Shown here: piece after piece, positions 22,595-32,479 of the stretch | Layout of the letters: each line of letters opens with the position of its first letter | How positions within the stretch are numbered: position 1 is the stretch's first letter | NCBI GenBank assembly: GCA_009760855.2 | Contig: WPIO01000069.1 | Coordinates: 1,140,501 to 1,204,500, forward strand | Source of the DNA: Cristatella mucedo | Lineage: Eukaryota > Bryozoa > Phylactolaemata > Cristatellidae | Direction: 5' to 3' | Length of the DNA stretch: 64,000 nt | Position numbers and translations under genes: made by a program | Notes under the pieces: generated by a model | The model's database searches: none | What the model was told of the DNA's origin: nothing | The model's input: the letters and a program-made list of their open reading frames with translations, nothing else

Positions 22595-23878
22595 CGGGCA
22601 GCCATACCTGTCGGCAGCTGATGCAGCTTATACAGGCCCTGCTTTGCCAATTCGTTGGCCAAGGACTGCAGACTGTATTCCTCTGCCGTTGCATAGGCCA
22701 CCACCGAGTACATGTCGGGCTGAACGAAAGAAAAGAAGTAGCAAAGAGACGTGACGAGAAAGTGGCGGAGACACCGACAGCAAAAGTCTCAGCAGCTTCG
22801 ACGGGCGAAGGCAGCGGACAGTGGGTGGGAAAGAGGCTGCAGCAGCAGCAGCTGCAATAAAATGCTCACGCTGGGATAGGTCAAACATTGAGGGACAGCT
22901 CAAAGCACCGCCTCCTCACACACAGGCACGAGCTGACCGTCACGCATACAGTTGGATAGAACCGCGATGTTAAGTGAAATACAGCACAATGCAAGCAACT
23001 GGGCCCAGAGAAAGCGTTGATCAGCAGTTCGAGAAAGACGGTGGCCAGAAGGGAAATGTGCCACACCAGCACCCGAGTAGTGGCATCCAGCTCCAAAAAC
23101 CCAGACAAAAGCAGAGAAGCTTCGAGGCGCTTCCTGGCTCTCGGCGATCCAAAGACCTGTGGCTGGCAGTCTTAGCAAGCGACCAAAGTGCCGGAGGTGG
23201 CAGCAGTGCCGCCACCCCCACCACCACCACTGTGAGCCACTGCAGCCGACTCGCGGCCACGAGCAGGGGCATGCAGATGACCAGGAAGCCGCAGGAAGAA
23301 GAGGTGGCAGAGACTGACTTCAACTGGGGCGGCCAATCACCAGGAACTCAGAAAGGAAACACCCCTTTTAAGGGTAAAATACTGGGCTCGGGGTCCAGCC
23401 GGGGGTTCGGTCCAGTCGGGCCCTGCCCAGGCATGCAGGCACGCACCTTGCTGCTGGTCAGCTTCCTGTGGTTCTCGGCGGCCGCCGTGGCAGGCTGTAC
23501 GGCTTTGGCCGACGGCGTCTTGCGCAGCGGCCTTTTTGCCGTCCAGTTGCCGGATGCGTCTGGCGCCACTCTTGCCGCTTCACTGCACTGGGTGCCGCGA
23601 GCGTTAGAATGGGCGCTCACCGGCCGACAGGGCGCCCCCTGCTGAAGCTGGGGAGGCAGCAGAGCCTGCTGCAACAGGTGCGGCCTCCAGCCCGCCAGCC
23701 AGCTGCAGCTCGAGCGCTGCTGCAGTGCAGGGCAGCAGCCGAGACTTGTGACAGCAGGCCGGGCGTGCACCAACCGCACGCCATGCATCAGAGCAATCGT
23801 CGACTGCTTCGCAGTCGATCCGGCTGCTGCTGGCGACCAGGAGGTGAGATGCAGCAAGAGTCCAGAGCGCAGAGCCAT
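14828..23878 (-). CDS. RMND1: RMND1 homologue (RMD1/DUF155 family mitochondrial protein)
   Basis: RMND1 is an inner-membrane mitochondrial protein needed for mitochondrial translation. Coding exons, in transcript order on the minus strand: 23878-23447, 22719-22608, 21606-21534, 21086-20946, 19880-19645, 19381-19317, 19146-18949, 15253-15137, and tentatively 14866-14828. Phases agree at each junction and the joined product is about 470 residues, close to the vertebrate protein. The N-terminus is rich in Arg/Ser/Leu and free of acidic residues, like a mitochondrial presequence. The family core follows: [59 protein letters not shown] and [13 protein letters not shown], the last being the C-terminal membrane helix. 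Exon 5 carries an Ala/Gly/Pro-rich insertion. The far 3' end is uncertain. Confidence 0.93.
15137..15253 (-). CDS. RMND1: RMND1 exon 8 (C-terminal membrane helix)
   Basis: 39 codons between TTGCCAG and a consensus GTAAGT donor, phase 0/0. It encodes [20 protein letters not shown] and [14 protein letters not shown], the hydrophobic C-terminal segment. If the donor were not used, the frame would run on to a stop at about 15011. The perfect donor and the conserved position argue for splicing. Confidence 0.92.
15645..15862. repeat. Purine-rich simple sequence and (ATA)n
   Basis: Imperfect GAGTGAG/AGATAGACA/GAGA runs followed by (AAT)n at 15837-15862, which is the end of a LINE A copy. Confidence 0.7.
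15862..16125 (-). mobile_element. LINE family A 3' fragment
   Basis: Tail, terminal stem-loop and 3' UTR (AGGGTCAGCATGCAAGTTAG), in RMND1 intron 7, sense to the gene. Confidence 0.75.
16126..16690 (-). other. RMND1 intron 7 segment, nothing recognised
   Basis: No open frame, SINE box or LINE similarity seen. A (ATG)n-like run at about 16663-16700 marks the next LINE tail. Confidence 0.4.
16695..17265 (-). mobile_element. LINE family A, 5'-truncated
   Basis: Minus-strand copy with tail, 3' UTR with duplicated CAGTATCAGCATGCA units, and [19 protein letters not shown] in the ORF end. Confidence 0.8.
17503..17645 (-). mobile_element. SINE1, diverged
   Basis: GGGATTGAATCCACGACCTG marks the B box. 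The body contains GGCAATAAAGGATCTCCC. Head truncated. Confidence 0.6.
17688..18930 (-). mobile_element. LINE family B, 5'-truncated
   Basis: Includes the [12 protein letters not shown] motif at about 18710, [15 protein letters not shown] and the family B 3' UTR. It stops 18 nt from the RMND1 exon 7 donor, in sense orientation. Confidence 0.85.
18949..19146 (-). CDS. RMND1: RMND1 exon 7
   Basis: 66 codons, acceptor ATCACTCTAG, phase 0/0, donor GTAGTG. It encodes [32 protein letters not shown] and NINRRTK, the heart of the family. The donor is followed by only 18 nt of ordinary intron before a LINE family B fragment starts. Confidence 0.95.
19277..19297 (-). repeat. (CUG)7 tract in RMND1 intron 6
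   Basis: Seven CAG on the plus strand (CUG in the transcript), starting 19-20 nt after the exon 6 donor. Confidence 0.9.
19317..19381 (-). CDS. RMND1: RMND1 exon 6
   Basis: 65 nt, acceptor CGTCTTTTAG, phase 1 in, phase 0 out at GTGAGT. It encodes [20 protein letters not shown], a highly conserved block. A (CUG)7 tract lies 17 nt into the following intron. Confidence 0.93.
19645..19880 (-). CDS. RMND1: RMND1 exon 5 with Ala/Gly/Pro-rich insertion
   Basis: A strong acceptor (pyrimidine run then CCGGCAG), phase 2 in, phase 1 out at GTAGGT; 236 nt. It encodes [19 protein letters not shown], then a low-complexity Ala/Gly/Pro segment and an acidic LEEDKED, then [11 protein letters not shown] of the core. 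The insertion has no counterpart in the vertebrate protein as I know it. The exon is strongly CpG-rich, which produces long but spurious frames on both strands. Confidence 0.88.
20157..20800 (-). mobile_element. LINE family A, 5'-truncated
   Basis: Minus-strand copy in RMND1 intron 4 carrying [27 protein letters not shown] and the 3' UTR. The extreme tail is missing. Confidence 0.8.
20946..21086 (-). CDS. RMND1: RMND1 exon 4
   Basis: Acceptor CTTTCTATAG, phase 2 in and out, donor GTGAGC. Its first base completes Arg to give [10 protein letters not shown], the diagnostic DUF155 motif. Then come [16 protein letters not shown] and EQEEMDY. Confidence 0.93.
21534..21606 (-). CDS. RMND1: RMND1 exon 3
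   Basis: A small 73-nt exon between TTTGCAG and GTGCGT, phase 1 in, phase 2 out. It encodes [12 protein letters not shown] and RELFVF, leading into the REG motif of exon 4. Confidence 0.88.
21690..21835. repeat. Purine-rich minisatellite
   Basis: Four to five imperfect units of GCAAGGAAGGGGGCAGGAGG type in RMND1 intron 2. Confidence 0.75.
21836..22440 (-). other. RMND1 intron 2 remainder
   Basis: No repeats of known families and no exon-like segments seen. Several CAGCAG and GGGGGG runs. Confidence 0.4.
22569..22592 (-). repeat. (CUG)8 tract in RMND1 intron 2
   Basis: Eight CAG on the plus strand, starting about 15 nt past the exon 2 donor. Followed (in the transcript) by TACTGACAG, as in intron 6. 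Confidence 0.9.
22608..22719 (-). CDS. RMND1: RMND1 exon 2
   Basis: Acceptor TTTCGTTCAG, phase 0 in, phase 1 out at GTATGG. It encodes [20 protein letters not shown] and LYKLHQLPT, the start of the RMD1/DUF155 core. A (CUG)8 tract begins 15 nt past the donor. Confidence 0.92.
23447..23878 (-). CDS. RMND1: RMND1 exon 1 (mitochondrial presequence)
   Basis: 144 codons from an ATG at 23878 ([14 protein letters not shown]...) to a GTGCGT donor, phase 0. No acidic residue occurs in about the first 70 codons, as in a targeting signal. The end, AKRPLRKTP, resembles the segment preceding the core domain in vertebrate RMND1. A downstream in-frame ATG ([11 protein letters not shown]) is an alternative start. 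The frame stays open upstream of the first ATG, with a TTTATTTTGCAG that could be a 5' UTR acceptor. Confidence 0.8.
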
Positions 23879-23969
23879 TGGACTGGCTCGAGCAGAGAAT
23901 AAGCAGAAAGAGTGGCAGCCCTGCAAAATAAACACCGGCAGCAATGATGCGTGGCAATAGTTGCCACAC

Positions 23970-24120
23970 CAACAGAGAAAGAGAGAGGAGAGAGAGAATG
24001 CAAGACGGACAGAGACAGAAAGAGAGAGAGAGAGAGTAAGAAAGATAGAGAGATAGAGAGAGAGACAGAGAGAGAGAGAGAGAGTAAGAAAGATGGAGAG
24101 AGAGAGAGAGAGAGTAAGAA

Positions 24121-24200
<80 letters not shown>
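23970..24200. repeat. (AG)n repeat upstream of RMND1
   Basis: About 230 bases of imperfect then perfect AG repeats with AGAAAGATAG interruptions, about 100 bases upstream of the RMND1 ATG. Long frames here are artefacts of the repeat. Confidence 0.95.
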
Positions 24201-24203
<3 letters not shown>

Positions 24204-24209
24204 ACATCT

Positions 24210-25266
24210 CCAACGCAGCGAAGTACAAACGAGGCACCAAAACGAACAGTGAGCCACCACCGAAGCAGCCCTGCAGCTTAACTGCTGGCAGTAGTGCTGC
24301 GCACCACACAAAGATCTCGGGAAAGAAAACTATCACAGGCCACTCTCGTGGTCACTAAATTCGGTAAGAGCTATGGCTAAGGGATAACCGACAGCTAAAA
24401 GGTAATAGAATAGACTTTAGAGGATTGTTCAAGGGTCGCTTGACTAATTTTCTAGCATGGCAACGAAGGGTCGAACTGGCCAAGGAAAGTTTAAGTTCAG
24501 TGCACACTCTAGCAAGGAAGAATGCAATATTCAACCAAATGTACCACTTTGAAAACGGGCAGTTGGCTTGCTCCAGCACCGAGCAGAGGGGCGAAGTGAG
24601 AACGCTATGAGCTGCTGGGGCTGCAGGCGAGAAAGCCCTGAAACTACGACAACAGATGGAGCAGTTAAAGACTAGGTTGAAGCGAGAGAGCAGGAGTGAT
24701 TAAAGGCATAGCTAACGAGGTGCTGCGTGAGATTTGCAGTCCTGCACGACATGTGACACACTATTTTCCGTACGCAATATTGAAGGTCAACAATGAGCTC
24801 GCAAGCACAGTGAGGCCATGCAAAAAAACAAAGCTTCGGGCAAGCAGTCACGTCCCTCGAAGTGCCTATAATGAGCAGCATCCCAGATACGACGGCAGAG
24901 AGATTAGAACTTGAACTTGTTTGAACTTTGAACCAGAGATTCAACTTGTCAAGGCAGAGGTAGCCACTAGTCGGTCAGCCATGGGAGTGGTTTCGCTTAT
25001 AAGGGAAAGCAGGCTGACAGCCGCACTCATTCAGCGCACAACTGTATGCTCAGAGCCCTTGTTATACGGAGAACCTATTGCGATCGGTGCCAGGCTGCTG
25101 TCGGGGTCTTAGCAGGTGGCCGAGAAGCCGCACAATCTTTTCAAAGGAAAACGACACTTACGGCTAATTCAGCAATAGCCCCCCGAATGAGGCCCCAATG
25201 AGCTGATGCTTTATGTGCACGTGAAGTAAAGCTCCAGTCAAAGAGCCATGATCACATTGGGGATGT
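24210..25266. other. Non-repeat region upstream of RMND1
   Basis: No recognised gene or repeat. Small frames on both strands lack splice context. Could hold RMND1 5' UTR or promoter sequence. Confidence 0.35.
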
Positions 25267-25554
25267 CTAACGGTTGCTGGACGTCTCACGGAACGGGAAG
25301 ATCGCCAGGCAATGCATAGGAGCCCATCCAGTGTGAGCAGGATATCGCTTTAGACGCTTCTGCTCCTCAGGAACACTGCCAACCGCACTGAACGCCACGC
25401 TCAAAAACCAAGCACGGCCGTGGAAGGAAAAGCCAACTTGTGCAGGGCCATACACATTTGCGGGTAGGTCTGGCTTGTACCAAGCTATAACAGACGAGAT
25501 ACTGAGCGCAACCAAATTTTTCGAATATAAAATGTAGCTCACGAGTATCTTCAA
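25267..25554 (-). CDS. Unrecognised minus-strand reading frame
   Basis: The frame encodes WYKPDLPANVYGPAQVGFSF and HGRAWFLSVAFSAVG, ending with a stop at 25267. Its aromatic-rich, non-repetitive composition looks protein-like, and possible acceptors (TGTTATAG, GCGCTCAG) lie within it. No family was recognised and no consistent upstream exon was found. It could be the last exon of an unknown gene or a chance frame. Confidence 0.2.
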   Translation of the reverse strand: MKILVSYILYSKNLVALSISSVIAWYKPDLPANVYGPAQVGFSFHGRAWFLSVAFSAVGSVPEEQKRLKRYPAHTGWAPMHCLAIFPFRETSSNR

Positions 25555-26040
25555 AGGAGTTTCAAACGCAGACTAATTTAAGCTAGGTTCTTACATCTAC
25601 TGCTAGCACAGGGCAAGCTCCACTCCTCGAAACAGAGTCACCAAACAAACTCGCCTATAAACATCTGGCAGGTGTGATGTTCCACGAGATGCAAGATACA
25701 GAGTTACAGAAAACGCAGTTCAATAGCTCCTTACAGACAGGAGAAGCACGGTTCACTTTTCGCTATTGCACAATAATAATAACCATGTGGTCTAGAGAGG
25801 ACCAGCCAGCACCGTTATGCCGAAGCTGACGAGTAACAATGGAATCGCTATCTCACGATGGATCCAGGCTGACAACCGAAGGTCAGTTGCAGACCTTGGT
25901 AAAAACGGCGCATCGTAGTAGAGCTACGGCTCTGAAATTAGAAATATATGAAAACGAAGGAAATGAGAAAAAGAATAGTATGGTTTTAAATAGAATTATT
26001 AATTAGCGTTTCTAGAGATATGGATCTCAGAAATTTTCTG
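25555..26040. other. Unassigned sequence
   Basis: Nothing recognised. A minus-strand segment around 25590-25655 has acceptor-like and donor-like ends, but its phase does not fit the neighbouring frame. Confidence 0.3.
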
Positions 26041-26560
26041 CCGAGAGCCATATCTATGAATAAATAAAAATAGGTTGGTCCATGTACATGTGACTTCCCT
26101 TCCCGACTTCTGTAACTCATTGATTGCAGATCTGCCGGTCAAAATTATAAGGCTCTTACAGTGGGTGCAAAACTCAGCTGCTAGGCTTGCCTGTCGTGAG
26201 CATCGAAGCTGCCGCACCATTTTTCGCCGACCACACGGGCTTCTGTTGAAGAAACAACGTCTCAATTTCAAGGTTTCGTCTCTCACTTTTATGTTCCTTC
26301 ATTCTCTGGCTCCAGCCTATCCATAAAAATACTTACCAACCAGGAAAGGCATCGTACCGCCTGCTGTTCTGACTGAAGTCATGTAATTTTGCATACAACC
26401 AACCTCAAATCTGGTAGAGAATGTGCATGTAGCGAGTAAGCTCCTAAAGTCTGTAACTCACTCTCGACTGACGAAAACACGGCCCCTGACTTGACGATAT
26501 TTTATAAAGAAGCTAAAAAAGTACTTGCTCCTCAACATTTTCTGAGGCCGTGTGAATGAA
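26040..26560 (+). mobile_element. LINE family A fragment, decayed
   Basis: [34 protein letters not shown] and following blocks with frameshifts. Lacks the terminal tail. Confidence 0.75.
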
Positions 26561-26614
26561 TGGCCCCTTGTTTTCTTACACGTGCTCACGCTAATAGTGA
26601 TAATAACAATAATA

Positions 26615-26705
26615 CATTCATTGTAGTGCCCTCAGACAACCCAACCTCTTTTAACGTGCTTTACATTTTCTGAAAAGGAAACATAATTGAATGACTAGTA
26701 GCATG
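26615..26705 (-). mobile_element. LINE family A 3' tail
   Basis: AATAATACATTCATTGTAG then GCCCTCAGACAACCCAACCT, the minus-strand terminal stem-loop region. Confidence 0.5.
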
Positions 26706-27089
26706 TCTGACGAGTGTGCATGTTATTGTAGAGCTAGTGCTCACAAGTATTGAACGCGTGGAAGGGAAATGAGTCGGCTGATAAGCAAGAAAGAATGGCA
26801 ATTCACGCCGCGAACTAGTGAAGGGACTAGAGGCCTAGTTTTGCAAGTGGCTGTGGCGTCCGGCTCAGCCGCGCACGGCTAATGACTGAAGGTTTGCAAG
26901 GGGACCACAGGCGCCCCTCGAAGGTTGGGCCTTAATCTGCGAGACCAATAGCCGATGACCCGATGGTTGGGTGAATAATAAATCAGGACGACCGAATGGA
27001 GGGTACAGATAGTGAAAAGCAGGAGCTTAAGATCAAACCCGTATTTTAAGGGCTTACTAGTTGACCGAAAGCCGTTCACATCTACATTC

Positions 27090-27225
27090 TGCAATCTAGC
27101 TTTGAGGTAGGGCCTAACTCAGTTAAACACTGTCGCCATGTTACCCGAGCTTATGGAGAAGTACTTTGCAAGGATCTGGTGATCAATAGTGTCAAATGAA
27201 ACTAGTATATCCAGGGTTACCAGAA
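27090..27225 (-). mobile_element. LINE reverse transcriptase remnant
   Basis: Minus-strand GATCAATAGTGTCAAATGAA corresponds to the SAFDTIDH motif A region. Heavily decayed, family A or B unclear. Confidence 0.45.
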
Positions 27226-27234
27226 AAGAGTCTC

Positions 27235-27680
27235 TAATCCGGCCAAGCATCGTACAATCCACTGTTCGAACTCAAATCATTTAGCTATACCTTGTACGAA
27301 CCTCAAAACCTCGGGAGACCTCGTCTTCATTTCATAAGCTCCCAAAAGCCTGAAACTCACTCCTGATTGACGTTACGACATTCCCTGACATGAAGACATT
27401 TAAAAAGAAGCTTAAAACACACCTGCTGGTTGCAGCATTTAGTGGGTTTTAGTAATTCGTCATTGGCATATTTATGCGTGCTGACACCGTGACAGCTGCT
27501 ATAAACCGTGTGTGCATGTTGACTCTGAGTATGTCACACTTAACAATGCTATGGTTTATGACATTGCCAAATTTATTACTAATCATTTGATCATGTTTTT
27601 ATAGAATCTGTAAAATTCCTAGTAAGGGATCTGGTTCTCTGCGGGCACTTTACACATGCATTACCTTTATTATTAACCTA
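27235..27680 (+). mobile_element. LINE family A 3' end
   Basis: GGCCAAGCATCGTACAATCC through 3' UTR and tail. ORF broken. Confidence 0.65.
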
Positions 27681-27714
27681 ATAGTATTATTATGGAAATA
27701 AACGACCGTGCATA

Positions 27715-28225
27715 CTTTGCCGAGTTTGTTAAGTGCCTAGAATTGAACTCACTCCTGACTTCCGTCAAGACATCCCCTTAAATGACCACAGTGAAAAAGA
27801 AATTAAAGACGTACCTATTTATCTCAGCATTCAAGTGGGTCCCGGTGATTCGTTCTTTATGTGCTAATGCATGCTGACACTGTGCATGCTGCCACTAACA
27901 ACACTTGCATGCTGACCCTGTTTTTCTAGGCACTTTACGTTTGCTGCAAAGAAAGCATGATTGAGTAGTTAGTAGTGGCATGCTCAATAGATAACAAGAA
28001 TGAGATCGAGTTCTCTGAGGGCACTTTATCAAGTGCGTTATTATTATTATTATTATTATCAAGAGATTAAGATCTCGGAGGGTACAATACAAATGTATTA
28101 TTATTAAAATAACAGCATTTTTATGAAGATAAACGACTATGTTTCTTTTGACGCATGTGTAAGCTGTCTAGAATGAGATTAAGTTCTCCGAGGACTATAC
28201 CAACGTATTATAATAATTTTTATTA
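27715..28225. mobile_element. Cluster of LINE family A tail fragments in both orientations
   Basis: 27715-27925 plus strand, about 27925-28005 minus strand, 28005-28060 and 28130-28215 plus strand tails, each with the AGATTAAG stem-loop remnant and ATTATT runs. Confidence 0.55.
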
Positions 28226-28485
28226 TTACTATGAACTCTAATTAACACAGTTTCTGATATAATCGTTTGTTAGGGTGAGCAGCAGCAGGTCGATGCACCT
28301 GGTAAGAAGAGTTGTTAGAAGAGCATGCGGAGGGCTAGCGTTCATGTTATCAAGGTGAATGACCGTAGTGGCGATTTAAGTAGAGACGAGCATAGAGCAG
28401 GTGAGAGAAGCGGGGCGAGAAGGGCCCCAAACCTCTATGGACTGCTATAAGGTGAAGCCCCTAATCCTTTCTGTATAAATAAAAA
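28226..28485. other. Unassigned sequence
   Basis: No repeat family or exon recognised between LINE tail debris and a SINE2 copy. Confidence 0.3.
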
Positions 28486-28489
28486 TAAA

Positions 28490-28625
28490 ATGTAATTCAT
28501 TTGTAGAGTGCCCTAAGAGATCTTAATCTCTATTCAAACGCTTCACATATGCCACACGGCTCGAGCCCACGACCTCGGCCAGCCCTTGGTCGGGCGAGCA
28601 CTTTAACAACTGGGCCAAACAGCGA
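28490..28625 (-). mobile_element. SINE2
   Basis: Minus-strand copy: tail AGAGATTAAGATCTC, body GGCATATGTGAAGCG and a B-box region GTCGTGGGCTCGAGCC. Confidence 0.75.
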
Positions 28626-28629
28626 AGCG

Positions 28630-29345
28630 CTATCTTATCTTTAAAAAAATTGGAGAATCGCCGTGTCAATTCAACACTGGTATCACTGTGTAATAGGCTT
28701 GCATTGAATCGGTTTAGAAGGAGATCACCAGAGTAGAGTAGAATTTATGATTCCACTGTAAGACTTTGACTTCATTTTAGCTAAAATTGACTGTTAGGAC
28801 AGCGAAAATATTTTCAATTTCAAGCAGTGAACAGTGAGTTCCAACTTTTGGTTAGCTCCTCAAATCCACGTTTATTGTTAATGGGTTTTCTTAATGTCAG
28901 CAATATACCATATTATAGGTGTCTCTACGAAGACCACTCTGTAATTTATTTAGAGATGCAAAGTAATAAAAGACTTTAGCAGCTGTCTAGTTGCAGAATT
29001 TCGTCAAGGAGGTAAGGTCGGTCAAAGGGTTTCTAAGAAGAAAAAAGGGTGCAAGCCAGCTACGGATAGACTTGATGCTAAGAGACGTAAGGTTTATTTT
29101 TAACTTGCAAGTAATTTAAGATGTCGAATGAGAAACGCTTTCTAGGGAGAATGAAACTTGGGTATGCTTAGATATGTAGACTAGGGTAACGATTGGGTAC
29201 AATCACGGGAGAAAATTCGATCGATAATGAAGCCTTGTACGACAGCGGCTTTATCGTGAGAACAGAGGCAGAAGAAATATAATAGTACAAACATGTTTGA
29301 CTACATAGCATCAGATAGGTTATAGAAGCGGATGTTAAGCTCACA
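28630..29345. other. AT-rich unassigned sequence
   Basis: No exon, SINE box or LINE similarity seen. Confidence 0.35.
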
Positions 29346-29349
29346 TGGA

Positions 29350-30515
29350 ATATGAAGTGGGCGCTTCCCAGTGCAAATCTCCCTCTTGCCGAGGTGATTG
29401 CCAAGCACAATTTAAGCATTCACTTCTGTGCGGATGACACTCAATCGTACCTTTGTTTTGATCCCTCCCATCCTTTCAGCATGTCAAATTCTCTCAAATC
29501 CCTTGCTGCATGTATTAATGAAATTTGCACGTGGATGGCAGAAATTTTTTTTAAATTGAATGATAATAAATCGAACTTACTAGTTTTGGGCAAACCAAGC
29601 GTGATCTAGAAATTGAAAAGGCTAACGCTCCAAATCGGCTCTGCCAGCATATCTCCTGTTGAATCTGCACGAAATCTCGGTGTCATGAAATTTTGTTAGA
29701 CGACCACATCCGTACCTCAATCAAGTCTGCCTACTTTCAGCTACATAAAATTGCTAATATTCGGATTGTTTTGACAGGGATACTACATCTAAGTTGGTTC
29801 ATGCATTTGTGAAATGCCGCCTTGATTTCTGTAACTAACTGCTGGCTAGTCTACCGGCCAGTGCAATCAGGAGCGAACGGCTGGTGCAAAACTTTGCAGC
29901 AAGGCTTGTCGGTCGTGAGCGTGGCAGTTGCCACATCACACCAATTCTCGCCGACCTGCACTGGCTACCAGTCAAGCAACGGATCGACTTAAAGGTTTTG
30001 TCACTCACTTTTAGGTACCTTAGTTCTTTGGATCCAGCCTACCTATCAGATATATTTCCACACCAGGCTAAGCATTGCACCACCAGCTTTTTGGAATCAA
30101 ACTGTTTACCTATACCTTTTTCAAACCTGAAATCCTTTGGAGACCGTGCCTTTAGTGTGTATGCTCCCAAAGCCTGGAACTCACTCCCGACTTGCGTCGC
30201 AAAATCTCCTGACTTGACCACAATCAATAAGAAACTAAGAACGCACCTATTTATGACAGAATTTAGTAGATCCCTGTGATTTTTCCTTTATGTGCTTATG
30301 CGTGCTGACATTGTTGCATGCTGCCACTAACCGCACTTGCATGCTGACACTGTGCACGTCACCCCTAACCATGTTATTCTTGTTGTTTATCAAGCATGAT
30401 ACCACTCACATACTCGATCACGTTTCTTTGCAGCAAATGTAAAGCACCTAGAAAGAGATTGAGTTATCTGAGAGTGCTTTATCAAGTGCATTATTATTAT
30501 TATTATTATAAAGTA
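29350..30515 (+). mobile_element. LINE family A, 5'-truncated with RT core
   Basis: Starts near HFCADDTQSYLCFDPSHP, the RT motif C with the two catalytic Asp kept. It continues through [33 protein letters not shown] and the full 3' UTR and (ATT)n tail. Several frameshifts. Confidence 0.85.
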
Positions 30516-30835
30516 TGAAGATAAAGTCGGAAAAGTTGGATATGAAGCAGGGTTGCTGACTTGTGGACAATAAATTACTTCTGTCATTGGCAACCTTACC
30601 GTTAGCCGGCGGATATTGAGCAAGAAATTCAAAAGATTTTTTAGCACGAGCCGAGATTTCAGACATGAGATTGACGGAGAGGTGCACGCAACCGCGGCCA
30701 CTTCATCGCCAGCTTTCGGCAACTTTGGAGTACGACATTGGGAAACTTCGGGTAGCACCGGTGATTGAGCAATAGCGGCGTGCATTGCAGCTGAAATTCT
30801 ACATGGTTGCATCCATGAGCCGCTTCTATTCAGAC
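30516..30835. other. Unassigned segment between LINE A copies
   Basis: No recognised feature, followed by (ATA)n repeats. Confidence 0.3.
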
Positions 30836-30889
30836 TCATAATAATAATAATAACAAAAATAATAATTATAATAACATAATCATCATAAG

Positions 30890-31250
30890 AAATTTGCATA
30901 GCACCTGAGAGAACTCAATGATTTTCTCTGCATATTACATATTTGCTGCTAAGGAAGCATGCCACACAAAGGTCAGTTCATACGAACTCAGCAAATGCAT
31001 CGCCACTAGAAGCGGGTCCATGTTTAGCTTCTATATAAATATGGTCAGTCTGGGGTGACGTCAGTGGGAAGTGAGTGCCAAGATTTGCTGGCAAACGAAC
31101 TAAAGGCATGGTCGCAAAGGGTGTTATGTTGGTTGGAGGAAAGTCTAGAAGACTCGAGTAAGAAGGGCAGTTGGGAAGTTGGTAGACTTAGTGGGAAGTA
31201 GTTGGGATAGATAGGCTGGATCAAAAGAATGAAGGGACCTAAAGTTGGAT
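30890..31250 (-). mobile_element. LINE family A-like 3' fragment, diverged
   Basis: Minus-strand remnants of tail and ORF end (APSRNDRTL-like and SWHSLPTDVTPD). More diverged than other copies, possibly a sister family. Confidence 0.5.
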
Positions 31251-31254
31251 GTAA

Positions 31255-32470
31255 TGTAATGTAATGTATCTCCGTCAGTAACTCCACAAAGTCATAAAGA
31301 CCATGTGGGTGTTACGCAGGAGAGTTTTGTATAGCGCACTCACAGCCTAAGCGGCTTTCGGTACGCATTCGGTAGCCAACAGACTTCGTCTCACGCAACA
31401 AAGAGAAAGTGGGAAGCATAGCAGAGTTAGGAGAGCAGTTGAGGTAGTGAGTAGCATAGAAGTAGCAGTTCAGGACCGCTGAAAAAGATGTGCCATAGTC
31501 GGCAGTTGGAGAGTAGATGTCGTTGCGTAAGAATTGTGGAAGCGAGTTACACAGTCTAGGACCTGCAGAGCTAAAGCTTCTGTCGCCAACTGTCTTTAAG
31601 AGGAGGAATGGGACAGCTAATTTATTGTCCACACAGGACCTGAGGGCGCGAACAGGCTGAAACTGATGCAGCAGTTCAGCTAGGGACGAAGGAGCCAAGC
31701 CGTGGCGGGCCTTGTGGGTCAGCGTAAGAACTTTGCTCTGTATCCTTTGCTCAACCGGCAACCATCCTAGCTCTTTTAGCAAAGGTGACACGTGCTCAAA
31801 CCGCCGGGACTTGAAGACCAGCCTTGCAGCCATATTCATAGTCTGCTGTAGTGGCATAATAGCTTTCTTTGGTAGCCCAGCCAAAAGGGAATTATAATAA
31901 TCAAGTCGAGACAGAACTAAAGAGCTAGTTAAATTTTTTTGCAAGCCACTGTGGGAGGCAGCTTCTAATCTTGGATAGGGATCGGATGTGATGGCTAGCT
32001 GTAGAGGCAGTCTTCTGAATGAAGCTTTTGAAATTGAGGCAGCTGTCGAACACGACACCTAGATTACGAGCACGTGGTGAAGGTCGCACGATAGCATCAC
32101 CTATTAGAACAGCAAAGCCTTTTAATCCAGCCACACGCTTATGGTGTCCTATGAGAAGCAGTTTGGTTTTATTGTCATTTAATTTCAGGAAGTTTTCCGA
32201 CATCCAGGATCGAATATCGGCAAGGCAAGCATTCAGTTTCTCAGTTGCTGCAGCAGATTCCGACGGTTTAAATGACAAATACAACTGAGTATCGTCAGCA
32301 TAGAAGTGATATCCTATTCCATGGGTCTTAATCACTTTTCCCAGAGGTTGCGTATAAATGGAGAACAGCAAGGAACCAAGTACAGACCCTTGAGGGACTC
32401 TACAGGTGACCCTTCTCATGTCTGAGACCTGACCCCCTCACGACACGGATTGAACACGATCAGACAAGTA
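31255..32470 (-). mobile_element. LINE family B, well preserved 5'-truncated copy
   Basis: Two overlapping minus-strand frames, 32419-31925 and 32058-31312, need one frameshift. Features: [29 protein letters not shown] (catalytic YADD), [15 protein letters not shown], then ORF end and 3' UTR with the TACATTACATT tail. Confidence 0.9.
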
Positions 32471-32479
32471 TGGATGACG

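Noticed and set aside
23951-24358. Long frames over the (AG)n tract, both strands
   Set aside because: Repeat-encoded RE/SL runs, not a gene.
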